Positions 33,857 to 45,200 of a DNA stretch of 64,000 nt are shown here, one piece after another. The stretch lies in the NCBI RefSeq assembly GCF_034140825.1, contig NC_089035.1:1943001-2007000 (forward strand). The letters run 5' to 3'. A model generated the notes under the pieces. It was not told the origin of the DNA and searched no databases. It was given only the letters and a program-made list of their open reading frames with translations. Origin of the DNA: Oryza sativa Japonica Group (taxonomy: Eukaryota; Streptophyta; Magnoliopsida; Poales; Poaceae). The position numbers and the translations under genes were made by a program. Numbering within the stretch: the stretch's first letter is position 1; every line of letters starts with the position of its first letter.

Positions 33857-35440
33857 CGATACCCAAAAAGAATTCTAAATCCCCCGCGTCGCTCTCGCGC
33901 GAGCGGCTTGGGGGGCGAAACCCTAGCCGCCCATGCCGCCACTCCCCCTCCTCTTTCTTCACCCCGCCGCCGAAGGCGGCGGCGAGGCCTTCCACTGTAG
34001 CAACCCTTTCCTTGGCGCGAGGAGGACAGAGTTGGGCTGACGATGTCTACCACCACGGCCGGAGGCGACGACGGCGGGGCAGCTCGGGGTGGCGGCGGAT
34101 CCGGCACTTCTTTGGCCAAATCTGGCCGCCCCACGTCCGGATCGGGAGCGCGCGACGGCCAGGGCTCGCCGGCGGCGCGCGGTCGGCCGCGGGGCGTCGC
34201 GGGCAAGCGCGGGGTGGCGGCGCGGCGCGGCCTGGTGACGGCGGCGGATCCGGTGGTGGTCGGATCTGGCCGCCCTACCCCCGGCGCGACGGCCGGGGCT
34301 CAGAGGCGGCGCGCGTGTCGCGGCTCGGCGCGGGCGGCCGTGGGACACCATGGTCCAGCACGGGGCGGCGGCCGGGGGTCGGCGCGGCGGCAGCAGCCCT
34401 CACGGAGGGCGGGGCCAACTGCATCCAGCGGCGGCCTGGGCGGATGGACGGCGGCGGCGACCCTCCCGGAGGGTGCGGCCAGATCGTGGCCCGTGGTCGG
34501 CGCGGCGCGGCATGGGCGGTCGGACGGCGGCGGTCTGGCCTTCTGGTGCAGCGGTGGTGGCGTTGGGGTGGGCATGGCGGCTCGTAGGCACTGAGGCAGG
34601 GCGTGAAGGGAGTGATGGCAGTGCTAAGGGAGCTGGCGGCAGTGGGTCGTCTTCCTCGCTGCCGGCCTGCACCCTCGCCCTTCCTGAAGCTCATCCCCTT
34701 CTCTGTGGGGAGTTTCTATGTTGGATTGAGGCGGCAGCCGGTTAGCGAGGGGAGCTCAGACCGCCAACGCGACGCCGTCCAATTCCGGGTTCTCCTTCGG
34801 CCAAAGCTGGCAAGGAGGCTGGCGGGTGGCGGGACGGAGGAGGTCTGGGCCAGTTCCCAGGGTAGCGGCAGCTCTATGCAGCAAGTGTGGTGGTCGGCCG
34901 GTGGAGGGGCGCCGGCGCGGTGTGGTGGAGGCCTCGTGCTGATCTGCTTGTGAGGTGGTTCCTGAGTTGATGGGCGACGAACCTCAAGCAAGGTTGAAAG
35001 GTTTCCGGGTGAAAGCCTCGCCTGATGATTCATCGGGCTGGCAGCGGCTACGCTTTTGGGCGTCGTAACCTCCTTGAGGGCGCTGGCAAGGATACCTTTC
35101 TCCCTTGGCGAGTTTTCTCTAGGTGAAAACCACATCTCCTTAGATGGGCGATGGCGGCATCCTTGATGTCGTGACCTCCTTGGGGGCATCGCTTTTAGAG
35201 TCTCGTCTTTGTGGTGTTGTCGTTGGCCCGGCGGCGATCGGCCACGCATAGCGGGGGTCGTCTCGGTGCTAGGTTTTTCTCTCAGTGGGTTGTGCTTGTG
35301 TGATTAGCATGTGGCTTTGGTTGTGCATTTCGATGCACCTTCGACCTCGACAGTCTCTGTCGAGTTTTTTCTTGTAACTTTATTTCTTCTTAATATACTT
35401 GGATGGCCTCCTTCGGCCTTCCCGGCGATACCCAAAAAGA
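33857..35440 (+). mobile_element. Non-autonomous LINE-like retroposon with 15-bp target-site duplication
   Basis: 'CGATACCCAAAAAGA' is repeated at 33857-33871 and 35426-35440 and flanks a 1.55-kb block. The block starts with GC-rich sequence including 'GAAACCCTAGCCGCC', as in grass L1 5' leaders. It ends with 'TTCTTCTTAATATACTTGGA' and 'TGGCCTCCTTCGG', a tail typical of plant L1 3' ends as I remember them. There are no terminal inverted repeats and no reverse transcriptase remains, so it looks internally deleted or non-autonomous. The several long open frames on both strands inside it are by-products of extreme GC content. Confidence 0.7.
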
Positions 35441-37660
35441 GGTATAAATGTTTATTTATGGGATTTTATCATCTTAAGGTTGGAGTCTCAATCAAGTTGA
35501 ATGCAGGGATGAATATGATCGATGAGGTAGCGGTACAAGAAAAGTGCCGATTTTTCTGACATCTGACACTTTCTACCATGTTCCATTTACACACTGCGTG
35601 GTCACTGGTTAGCAGGCAGCTGTTAATTAGAATCTAATTTTGATCCTTTTTATTTTCAACAAAATGATTTTGATCAATTCAGCCAGCATCTTTTACAAGC
35701 ATTGCTCAGCTGACATTGATGCTTGCCGACCAAGGGGAATGTATAAAAAAATGCAGAGAGTATTCAGAGGTCTAATTAATTAAACTAATGGAGGTGGCGA
35801 CTGGCGACGGCTTTGGCAGGAGCAAAATGGGTAATTGTGGGAGGATCCGTAGAGTTTTTCCCTTTTCTTTTTTTTTTAGCTCTATAGGGTTTCTTATGAA
35901 GTCTTAAAAAATTAAACTCGAAACATTTGTTTAGGAGTATCATGATGTATTCTATCAACAACATAACTGCTACATATGCGTACCATAATAAGTGCATTTC
36001 TAGCATTTAGAAATCAAAATATCTGGAAGAAAATTGACCTTTATGTTCATCATTAAGGCTGAGTTCTTTCCCCAAATTTCCCAACTCAACTCCTTCGTGT
36101 TCCACATGTATGCTTTTCAAACTGATAAATGGCGTGTTTTTTTAAAAAAAAGTTGCTTAAATCATATTGTTCTATTTTTGAAAAAAATAACTAGTTAATA
36201 CTTAATTAATCACGTGCTAATGGACCGCACCATTTTCCGTATGCTGGAAATGTGTTCCCAACACACAACAACGAAAACAACCTAAATAGGGGAGTGATTG
36301 GGAGTTGAGGGTGTTTGGGGTTAAAATAGGAAGAAATCCGAACAAGATGTGATTGATAAGACAACAAATAATCTAGAACACTATTTTATGAGACGTTTGA
36401 ATTCTAAAAATCAATGTTTTAAATAGCGGGCTAAGGTATTTAGCGGTTAACTTCTCAAATAGCTATAGCGGGCTAAATGGAGCTATAACGGCTAAATTGT
36501 ACATGAGAGCAAATAGCTAGAACCCTTCTCAAACAGCTATAGCGGGAAATAGCGGCCGTTTAGCGGGAGATTAAAACCCTGAAAAATGCACTTATTATGG
36601 AGCGAAGGCGGTACAAAATTAATATACTAGTGTGAAAGCACTTTTTGAAGTATTATTGTACTTGTAAAATACTTACTAAACATCTTATGATTTGAACAAC
36701 TGCTGAAAAAGGTGGAGTTTTTATATATAATTGTTGGATAGAGAAAACATTTTGATTGTGTTAATTTGTAGTCCGTCTAGTTTGTAGGGATATTATTGGT
36801 TGGTAAAATTAAATTGGTCGGATACATATTATAAAATGTTAATGATATGTAAAATAAAATATAGAACCACATGTGTGATAATATTCTTACTTTAGCCCGC
36901 GCCCAACCACATGAAGTTCGGGGCACTAATAAAACAACCATAGTGATGTTCTTTATATGTGGACTATAGACACATGTTAAGTTCTTTTCAAATTCATTTG
37001 CAAAAAAATCAGGTACCAAAATGTTTCTATGCAAAAATTTTCCATTTATAAAGTTCTATATGAATAAAAAAATATGTATAAACTTTTCATGTACATTTCT
37101 TTATAGGCCGAAACATTGCTCGTTGGACCGAAAGCAATATATTTGTGTTGGTGACAACTGACACACACTGCTGTGCATGCATTAGACCTATCCGATGAAT
37201 ATATTACACTCCAGAATTTTAGCACCAAACTAAGCTATACCATATTTATGGATGTGTGTATTATAAAATGTTAACAATACTTCAACTAAATAAAATATTG
37301 AGACATATTTAATTTGTAGTCATTTTTGTGTCAAGATTTATTCTTGTCCTAACCAAAGGTTTGGTGCTGGTATATATAGAAACCATGGTGATAGTTAATT
37401 TTTATGGGCTAAAGTGTGTCAATGATTTAGGCTACTTAACCCCTAGGAGTGTTAGACAAGAATAGCAATCTTGGTCATTGACTCAACGTTGCCACATGAA
37501 CTCCCTCAATGGTAAAAAATGCCATCAGTCCTACTGACATTTTTTCTCGATAAAAAAAGTATAGCTGATAAAATCATTTGGCTAATGAGTACTCTAACGT
37601 CCCTCCAGAATTTTAGCATCTCAAATTGAGTTCTACCACGTTGATGGATGACATAAAGGT
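35441..37660. other. Spacer inside the ectodomain array, repeats only
   Basis: No gene is seen. It holds a MITE-like block at about 36056-36290 and a repeat with 'TTTTAAATAGCGGGCTAAGG' / 'TTTAGCGGGAGATTAAAA' ends at about 36410-36578, plus AT-rich DNA. No kinase or ectodomain remnants were recognised. Confidence 0.4.
36410..36578. repeat. Short inverted-repeat element (AAATAGCGGGCTAA)
   Basis: The left end 'TGTTTTAAATAGCGGGCTAA' and right end 'TTAGCGGGAGATTAAAACCC' are partly inverted. Copies of 'AGCTATAGCGGG' recur inside. Non-coding, about 170 bp. Confidence 0.5.
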
Positions 37661-37671
37661 GAACACTATAA

Positions 37672-38302
37672 TAATGCGAATTAAATTTAGAAATATACTG
37701 TTCATTCATTTTATTTTTAGAAATATTCGGAATTCAAAACTTTTTACAAAAATATACCGTCGATCTCGCACAACCGTTGCGCGAAAGTGACGTGGACGTG
37801 ACATCATAGGCGGTATCGCGCTGGGAAAAAGCGAGACCGCGCGGTCTCGCGAAATGGAAGAGCGAGACCGTCCGGTCTCGCTTAACCAATCAGCGATACA
37901 AGATTTCAAAATGGTTAATTAGTGATTAATTACCATGATTAATGGTTAATTAATTATTAATTAATCGCTAATTATTATTAGTTAAATAATTAATTAGGTC
38001 ATTAGTCACTAACCTAATGTAGTTTAGGATGGTGTCGCTCTCTGCTTGAGCGAGACCGCTCGTCCTTACCGCGCTCTTGCGCCGTCACCGCGCGAGACCG
38101 CACGGTCTCGCGCCCTAGCAGCACGAGTCCGCGGGGTCTCACGCTTTCTCCGCGCGATACCGTCCTCAACGTCACCTCTGCGTCATTTTCGCTCAACGGT
38201 AGAGCGAGATCGATGGTATATTTCTACAATAAAATTTACATCCCGAATATTTTTAAAAATAAATTAAATAAATAGTATATTTTTAAATTTAATTCATAAT
38301 AA
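37672..38302. repeat. Inverted-repeat element built from GCGAGACCG palindromes
   Basis: Long AT-rich terminal arms match in inverted orientation ('AATTAAATTTAGAAATATAC' on the left against 'GTATATTTTTAAATTTAATT' on the right), as do 'AAATATACCGTCGATCTCGC' and its right-hand partner around 38205. The GC-rich interior carries repeated near-perfect palindromes of the type 'GCGAGACCGCGCGGTCTCGC' (about 37833, 37862, 38090). Non-coding. The family is not known to me. Confidence 0.65.
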
Positions 38303-38676
38303 TGCTTCCCCATTGACTGTAGAATTGCACGTGGTTATTATTCACTTATTCAGAAAACAGAGTTAGGTTCCGAGAACAAGGATAGCTTTTCCTGAACACT
38401 AACCAATGCATCACCACCGATAATATTGATTGAGCTAAGTGTACCAACTGTGATTGAGAAGAGAGATAGAGAAAAATGAGAAGATAAGTAAAACTACGAG
38501 GTAAACTATTAATACATAATTAATTAAATATGCTTATTTTAAACTTGAAAAATCTATTAATATGTTTTTTAAAACAACTTTTCTATATAAAGCTTTTTTT
38601 AAAAAACACAACGTCTAATAGTTCGGGAAACTTGTGCGTGAAAAACGATGCTCTTTCTTTCTCTCTGTACATCATT

Positions 38677-39005
38677 TGTTGAGTTGTGATCCAAATTCAT
38701 TTGCACTTAATAAAGACCAAACTGACCCATTGGGTTGTGCACCTGGGGACGCCTAGGGGTGCGGGGGCGGAGTCCCCGCGGTACGAATCGTCATCCCTTT
38801 TAGGGTTCCACTTCATATATATACCTCTTGTAAGCTGCCGTGCAGCGCTGTAACCTCACCCCGATATAGTGAAGATATTTTGTTGGCTGGCGTCCGTGGT
38901 TTTTTTCTCACCCCGATATAGTGAAGGGTTTTCCACGTTAAATCTCGTGTCTTCTGTGATTGATATATTATTTTTTATCGTTTATTTGCATATCGTTTTC
39001 TAACA
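38677..39005 (+). mobile_element. Solo LTR of Ty1-copia type (fossil)
   Basis: Starts TGTTGAGTTG and ends TTTTCTAACA, the canonical TG...CA borders, 329 bp apart. It is flanked by similar 5-bp sequences (TCATT / TGATT), suggesting a target-site duplication that has drifted slightly. It contains a TATA-like 'CATATATATACC'. There is no internal region, so it looks like the product of LTR-LTR recombination, and of moderate age. A related degraded copy lies at 15621-16125. Confidence 0.7.
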
Positions 39006-39268
39006 TGATTCGCTGGCCAAGTCGATGTTTTGTTCGTTTTGGATAGCCTATGTAACTGTAGATGGTCAGCTAATTGGGTTGGTAAATCATGCCCGTGAAC
39101 AACCATTTTTCTCCCAACAAGGGTACGATTTGTCGATATGATCATCTATCATTCCATCTCGTTAGGGCTAGCGAATCGAAATCACCGCAAAACAGAAACG
39201 AAGGGAATGCTGATGAAAAAAAAAACGGAACGGGGAAGAAATGGGATCGTAAGCGGAAACGAACTTAC

Positions 39269-40058
39269 CACACGTGAATCCGGAGGACGTCAGGCCTTCG
39301 GGGCATTGGCACTCTAGCCCATCGTAGGTGACATTCACCCGACACCAGCCGCCGCTCCTCGAGCAATCTTCGCAATCGTCCGGCCCCGCCGCGGCCGTGT
39401 AGTCGAGAAGAAATCCACCCTTGATGAGCCGCTCGTAGTTCTTCGCCACCGCACCGTCGTACCCCAGCACCGGGATCATTGACACCGTGCAGTTCCCCGG
39501 CAGTTGTCTGAAATCGTCATCAGGCTTGTACTTCCCCGCAAGCCAGGCATACGAGTTGGACGATTCATTTTTCGCACAACTCACGGGCGCCCAAGAGATT
39601 GGAAGCTGCCGTCGACTCTGGCTGCAGTTGTAGAGGAAGACGAGCTCCCGGTTTATGGGGCTAATCTTGAACTGCGTGAGGCCGAGGTCGGAGGAGGCGT
39701 TGACAAAACTCTCGATGACGCACTGGCCGTCCGTCAGCTGCTCGTTGGTGACCATGAAGGAGCTGTTGTGGTAGAAGATGCGCTGGATTTGGTACGTCCA
39801 GATGCCGTTCTTGAGGGAAGCATTTCTATGGTCGCACGTGACCTGAAAAGTTCGGTAGCCACACTCCGGCGGATGCTTGCCGGCGAGCCAGAATGGATAG
39901 CCGATGGTAAGGTTCCCGCACCTCGCCGGCTCGCAGAACGGCGATGTGGTGTTGGTCGTGTTTATGGCATCAACGGTGGAGCTAGCTATTGGGAGAGTGA
40001 TCAGCAGTAGCATGGCTAAACAGATCATGGCAGTTGCAGGAGCACGAAACGGATGCAT
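39269..40058 (-). CDS. Ectodomain exon 'long class', variable first exon candidate for kinase A
   Basis: A 790-nt exon from the ATG at 40058 to the donor 'ACGTGTG|GTAAG' at 39269/39268, phase 1. I chose the ATG at 40058 (MHPFRAPATAMICLAMLLLI) because it directly precedes the signal peptide; the frame stays open upstream to 40178. GUB_WAK_bind has 'CGNLTIGYPFWLAGKHPPEC', 'CGYRTFQVTC' and 'IQRIFYHNSSFMVTNEQL'. WAK_assoc has 'CEDCSRSGGWC' and 'LECQCPEGLTSSGFTC'. The 3' donor is kept. The solo LTR at 38677-39005 lies 264 bp past the donor, inside what would be its intron. No kinase of its own is seen. Confidence 0.82.
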
Positions 40059-41037
40059 GCTGCAGTGGAAGCGATCGATCACGCAGCAGATTTGGGCGAG
40101 ACGAAGAAGGCGAGGAAATGATGATGCATGCATCGGGGAAGAAGATAACGGATTGGTCAGGCAGGCAGCGCGAAACATGTTGCTTGCCGAATGTGTTGAC
40201 CATTCCTCAGTCTCCTTGTTGGACCATTCTTCTCCGGTAGCTGATGCTGCTTATTGGTCACTGATGTGGACATCAGCGAGTGCCGCCCAGTGGCACAGTG
40301 GCAGCTCACCAACATGTGGGGTCCTCGCTAAATCGGGCCCACCTTCCAGTGACCGCAGAGGATTAGGACTACCCACGGTGGAGACCTATTCGATTCAGAC
40401 TTGGTTTTGGAAAATTCGGGGGTAACCCATCCGACGCGAGAAAAATAACGGTCCTTCAATTCGTTCTAACTGAAACGATGATGACTGAGCAGTAGCAGAC
40501 TAGCAGTCTCACGTCGCTGGAGAAAATATGGTCTCAAGAACTCTCAGCTGGATTATTCTACGTGTTACTACGTAGTATGTGCGTGTGGATTTTTGTTACG
40601 CATTCTGAACAGTGTCCTTTTTTTTTTCTTTGAGAGAGTATGAGACCGCGTAGTAGTACGTACTTGGCTGCTAAGTTTCTGCACATCCGCGTTGTGATTT
40701 GGGTTGAGCGCACTACTCCACGAGAGAAGCGCACATCGGTAGAAACGACGGTACGACGCGTACTATTTTTCTTCTTCCAACCAATCCAGTCCGTCCAGAA
40801 TAAGTTTTACCGATCCATGTCGGCTTATCCAAATTAGGTTATGGTTAATTGTACCTGGTCGCCTGATCGCGTCACTTTACGCGTGAAATTTCGTAATAAA
40901 GGTTGGGCGACAGAGGCGTATACTACGTCACGGGATTTATCATTATTGGGCTGGGAAAAACCCTGGCCTTTCTTGGGCCGGCCCAAAACATCACGAAACG
41001 GAACAAACAATGTATACGTGTACTCGAGTGGGCGTAC

Positions 41038-41842
41038 CTGGAGATTTCGTATCAGCCCGCGCGGTGATTGTCACGGTCCGGAAGCACGCGAAGGTCCAGG
41101 GCTCGTGCGCCGCGCGCCGGCGGTGGCCGCACCAGCCGCCGGCCTTCTCGCAGTCGCCGCACTCGCCGTCCTCCAGTGGCCTCCAGCCGAGCTCGAACCC
41201 CATGTTGAGCGCCGGCACGACGGCGGCGTCGAGCGGGCTGCTGTAATTCCCTCCGAGGAGGGACCGCCTGAGCACCGGCATGCCGACGACGTCCTGGCAC
41301 AGCGCCGCGTACCCGTACGGCGTGCGGTCGTCGCCGTCGCGGAAGACGTAGGAGTGGTGGCGGCCGTCGCCCTCGAGGCAGGCGACGAGGTGGGCCGGCA
41401 TGCCCATGAAGGAGCAGTGGATGAAGAAGGTGAGGTTGGCGTCCCTGTCCGTCAGCGACAGCGGCGACCCCGCCGGGAGGGACAGGTTGCGGCCGACGAG
41501 CGGGCAGGTGTTCGACCGGGAGAACACCCCGAGGTCGAACAGGGACACCGTCCTGTCGCCGTACAGGATGTGCGTCACGGCGTACTCCCCCGACGGGAGC
41601 GCCAGCACCGGCGTGTCGCGGCGGCACTCCAGGCGCAGGCTCGGGTACCCGCAGTAGTAGGCGCCGCCGCCGCTCGTGTTGTCGTCGATCCAGAACGGGT
41701 ACCGGATGTCGACGGCGTGGCCGCACCGGTACGACGGGCACGACGGCGTGGTGGCGTTCGGGATGATCTCTGCGGCTTCATGGGTGGTGATGAGGTTGCT
41801 TAGGAACAGCAAGAGCCAAAGAGGAGAGCTTGATGTTGGCAT
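41038..41842 (-). CDS. Ectodomain exon with altered WAK_assoc end, most distal candidate for kinase A
   Basis: An 805-nt exon from the ATG at 41842 to the donor 'TCTCCAG|GTACGC' at 41038/41037, phase 1. Start chosen at the signal peptide (MPTSSSPLWLLLFLSNLITT); an in-frame ATG also exists at 41923. GUB_WAK_bind has 'CGHAVDIRYPFWIDDN', 'CGYPSLRLEC' and 'ILYGDRTVSLFDLG'. The WAK_assoc part starts normally ('CGDCEKAGGWC') but ends 'FACFRTVTITARADTKSPG', so the usual C-x-C-x-[DE]-G and final Cys are missing. This may be an alternative donor position or a diverged domain. It lies immediately downstream of the kinase B gene (its ATG is about 450 bp past kinase B's stop), so it cannot use kinase B without trans-splicing. 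Confidence 0.75.
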
Positions 41843-42295
41843 TGTTGCATTCTGCGAGATTGCACACTCTGCTGCACGACTTTGGTGAGAATCTTCAGTT
41901 GGTGAAACCACGCACAATTGCACATTTCAATTTTGCGTGAGTTATCCTTACGTGAATGACGGTTCATGCAAGATGTGTGAACCGTGAAGGTTGTTACTAG
42001 TTACAGAATTCTGTCAGGGGCATGCACAAAAAACTTGTTTTGTGACTGAATATGTTACACGTAGGCAAATTTTAACTTCTCTAACAGATCATCAAACTGC
42101 TTTTCTGAATGTGCCAAAGTAGCCAAACCACTGGCCAACAAGTTAACTCAGTTACAGCCAAAGACACATAAACCTCTATGTCTTTTTTCTTTTCATGGGA
42201 AACCTCTCTTTCTCTGACAAACAATAGCACACAACTCTGAATATTTACGGTGTCTGCAGTCAGTAGCCAGTATTTTCTGAACATCTTGTCAAGTC

Positions 42296-45200
42296 TCAGC
42301 TGCTGTTATTGGAAGTGGTGGATGGGCTAATCCACTGGTACATGACGCAGTCCGGAGAGCCGTCTCGGCTCTTCTTGACCAGCCCGGCGTCGTCCTTGAC
42401 GTAGCCTACCTTGTCCATCCGCTGAGCTTCTCTCAGCGCGTCCAACACCTCACCGATCGGCGGCCTCACGTCCTGCTCCGGCTGCAAGCACCGGAACGCC
42501 ACCTCGGCGACGAGATCGACCGTCCTCCTCGTCTCGCCGTCCGACGCGTACCCGAGCTGCGGGTCCACCAGCTGCTCCATCTCGTAGCTCTGGATCATGT
42601 GCACGGCCATGTTGGCCAGGTTGACGTCGCCGCCGCGCCGGTTCATGTCCACCGCCGGCTTGGAGGAGATGAGCTCGACGAGCACCACGCCGAAGCTGTA
42701 CACGTCGCTCTTGTCCGTCAGCTGGTAGCACTGGTGGTACATCGGGTCGAGGTACCCCGGCGTGCCCTGCGGCGCCGTGGACACGTGCGTGGCGTCCGCC
42801 GGGAACAGCCGGGAGAGGCCGAAGTCGGCCACCTTCACGTGGAACCCTTCGTCGAGGAGGATGTTGTTCGTCTTCACGTCGCGGTGCACCACCTGCGGCT
42901 CCACCGTGTGGAGGTACTCCAGCGCGCTGGCCGTCTCGACGGCGATGCCGAGCCGCGTCGGCCAGTCGAGGGAGGACGACCGCGCCGCCGCGCCGCCGTG
43001 CAGGTGGTCGGCGAGCGTGCCGTTGGGGACGAACTCGTAGACGAGGAGCAGGTCGCGGCTGTTGGTCTGCGACGTGCAGCCGAAGAGCGTGACGAGGTTT
43101 GGGTGGCGCAGCCGCGACAGGATGCCCACCTCGTTCTGGAATTGCTCCACGCTCTTGTAGCTGTTCTTGTACAGCCGCTTCACCGCCACCGTGTCCCCAT
43201 TCCGGAGTATCCCTGTAACAAGACATGTCAATGTTTTACTCTCAACTGATCAAGTCCGACATGGACAATGGGACACTGGCTTTGTGTATGATCTTGTACC
43301 TTTGTACACTGTGCCGAAGCCGCCGACGCCGAGCTCCCGGGCGTCGCTGAAGCCGTCGGTAGCCTCGTCGAGCTCCTCGTAGGTGAAGATGTGGGTATAT
43401 GCCAAGCCGGCGAGGCTGAATTCTTTCGTGAGTGATGGCAATGGCGTCCCTCCATGGATGAGACCTTCAAAGGATGCAGATCTTTTCCTCTTCCTCCGGG
43501 TATACAACACAGTGGAGCCAACGCCAAGTATACCGAGACATACAACAGCCGCTGCGGTTCCTGGTTGTGACAGTGGTTGAATCACAAGAACAGATCAGGA
43601 GATGTCATATACTCCCTCTTTTTCAAAATGTTTGACACCGTTGACTTTTTAGTACGTGTTTGACTATTTGTCTTATTCAAAAAATTTAAGTAATTATTTG
43701 TTCTTTTCAAATCATTTGATTCATTGTTAAATATACTTTCATGTACACATATAGTTTTACATATTTCACAAATTTTTTGAATAAAACGAACGGTCAAACA
43801 TGTGCTAAAAAGTCAACGGTGTCAAACATTTTGAAACGGAGGGATTACCATACTAGCCTATCTTGGTAAATGTTTAATTGAAATCAGCATTACCTGCGGC
43901 AATCTTGATTCCTCGATTAACCTTGCCTGCATGTAAAGAGCGCAGAGGAGGAGAATTAGCATATTATGAGAGGGAACAAATAAAGGGGGCTATAGCTTGG
44001 TTTGCTACCCTACTAAAATTTATACTTTATAAAAAAAATTGAGGTTGCACACAAATTGTTTCTTATAGGACATTATTGGCTTTATCTTGTACCTTTTCAA
44101 CTCTACCCGCCAAAGTTTTGGTAGTGGACATCAAACCAAACAGACCATAAAATTTGCCCATGACGAAGAAACCAGAAATGACAAATTAGTAACCAGATGG
44201 TGTATCTTATCACTAACTAAAAATATTGACTATTTAAAGCTTGTATTTATAGTGCCACTTTAGTAAAGCTTTATCGCAACATTTAGTTTTTTTAATTATA
44301 ATTTTGTATTAGTTTATCTGGATATTTTCTTTTTGTGCTCGTCTAGATTAGAGTTTGCTTGTTTTGTACTTTAAAATTCGTAGAAAAAGCTCTATTTTAC
44401 TCCCCTAACTATTTCATTGGTTCACTTAACCCACAAAACTATTTTTAACTCATTTTACCCCTTAAACTATTAATAGCATTTCTCTTTATACGAGTTGTAC
44501 TTTAATCTGAAATTTTATAGAGCCATAGATAACACCATTATCAAAGTTTCAAAAATACTTTCAAAAAAAAATCATGACTATCTGTTTAAAATTTAAAACC
44601 TCGATGTTTAAATCAAGCCTAGTGCTTTAAATATATGTATACAATGATAAAAGAAATTCTAAAAAATGTTGGGAGATAGGTTATGATATATCTATCAGTC
44701 CTTCCAAATTTCATTGCAAAATACAATTTATTTGGAGAGAAACAGAGAAGAGAAATACCATTAGAGAGCAAGATGATCTGTTTTCAATAATTTGGGGTGT
44801 AAAACAGTGGCTGAGCCATGTTAAAACTGTGGGGTCAGCTGACCCCACAGGTATTTGCAAGATATATATTGATAATATGAAAAATAGTGAAAAGTACATG
44901 AAACAATGAAAATTTGTATAGATTGACCCCCCACATTGTTATATATTTATGCATTTTGACCCCCACTGGGTTGAGAACCTAGCTCCGCCATTGGTGTAAA
45001 ATGAGTCAAAAAAATAATTTAGAGGGTTAAGTGAACTAATGAAATAATCCGTAGGGAGTAAAATGGACCCTTTTCATTTTATTTTGAGCTATAACAATTT
45101 TTGTTTTACCCCTAAAGAAGTAAACATGTGAGCAGATAGATCTAATGGTTTAAAAAAATGATTATAGATGGGCCCAAAAGATTGGTTAGGTAATAATTAG

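Noticed and set aside
33959-34745. Several long overlapping open frames (up to 191 codons) on both strands
   Set aside because: They lie inside the GC-rich part of the LINE-like insertion, are mutually overlapping, are Arg/Gly/Pro-rich and have no domain. This is expected from stop-poor GC-rich sequence.
38677-39005. A complete LTR retrotransposon around the LTR-like block
   Set aside because: No second LTR, primer-binding site or internal coding region is visible nearby. It is a solo LTR.
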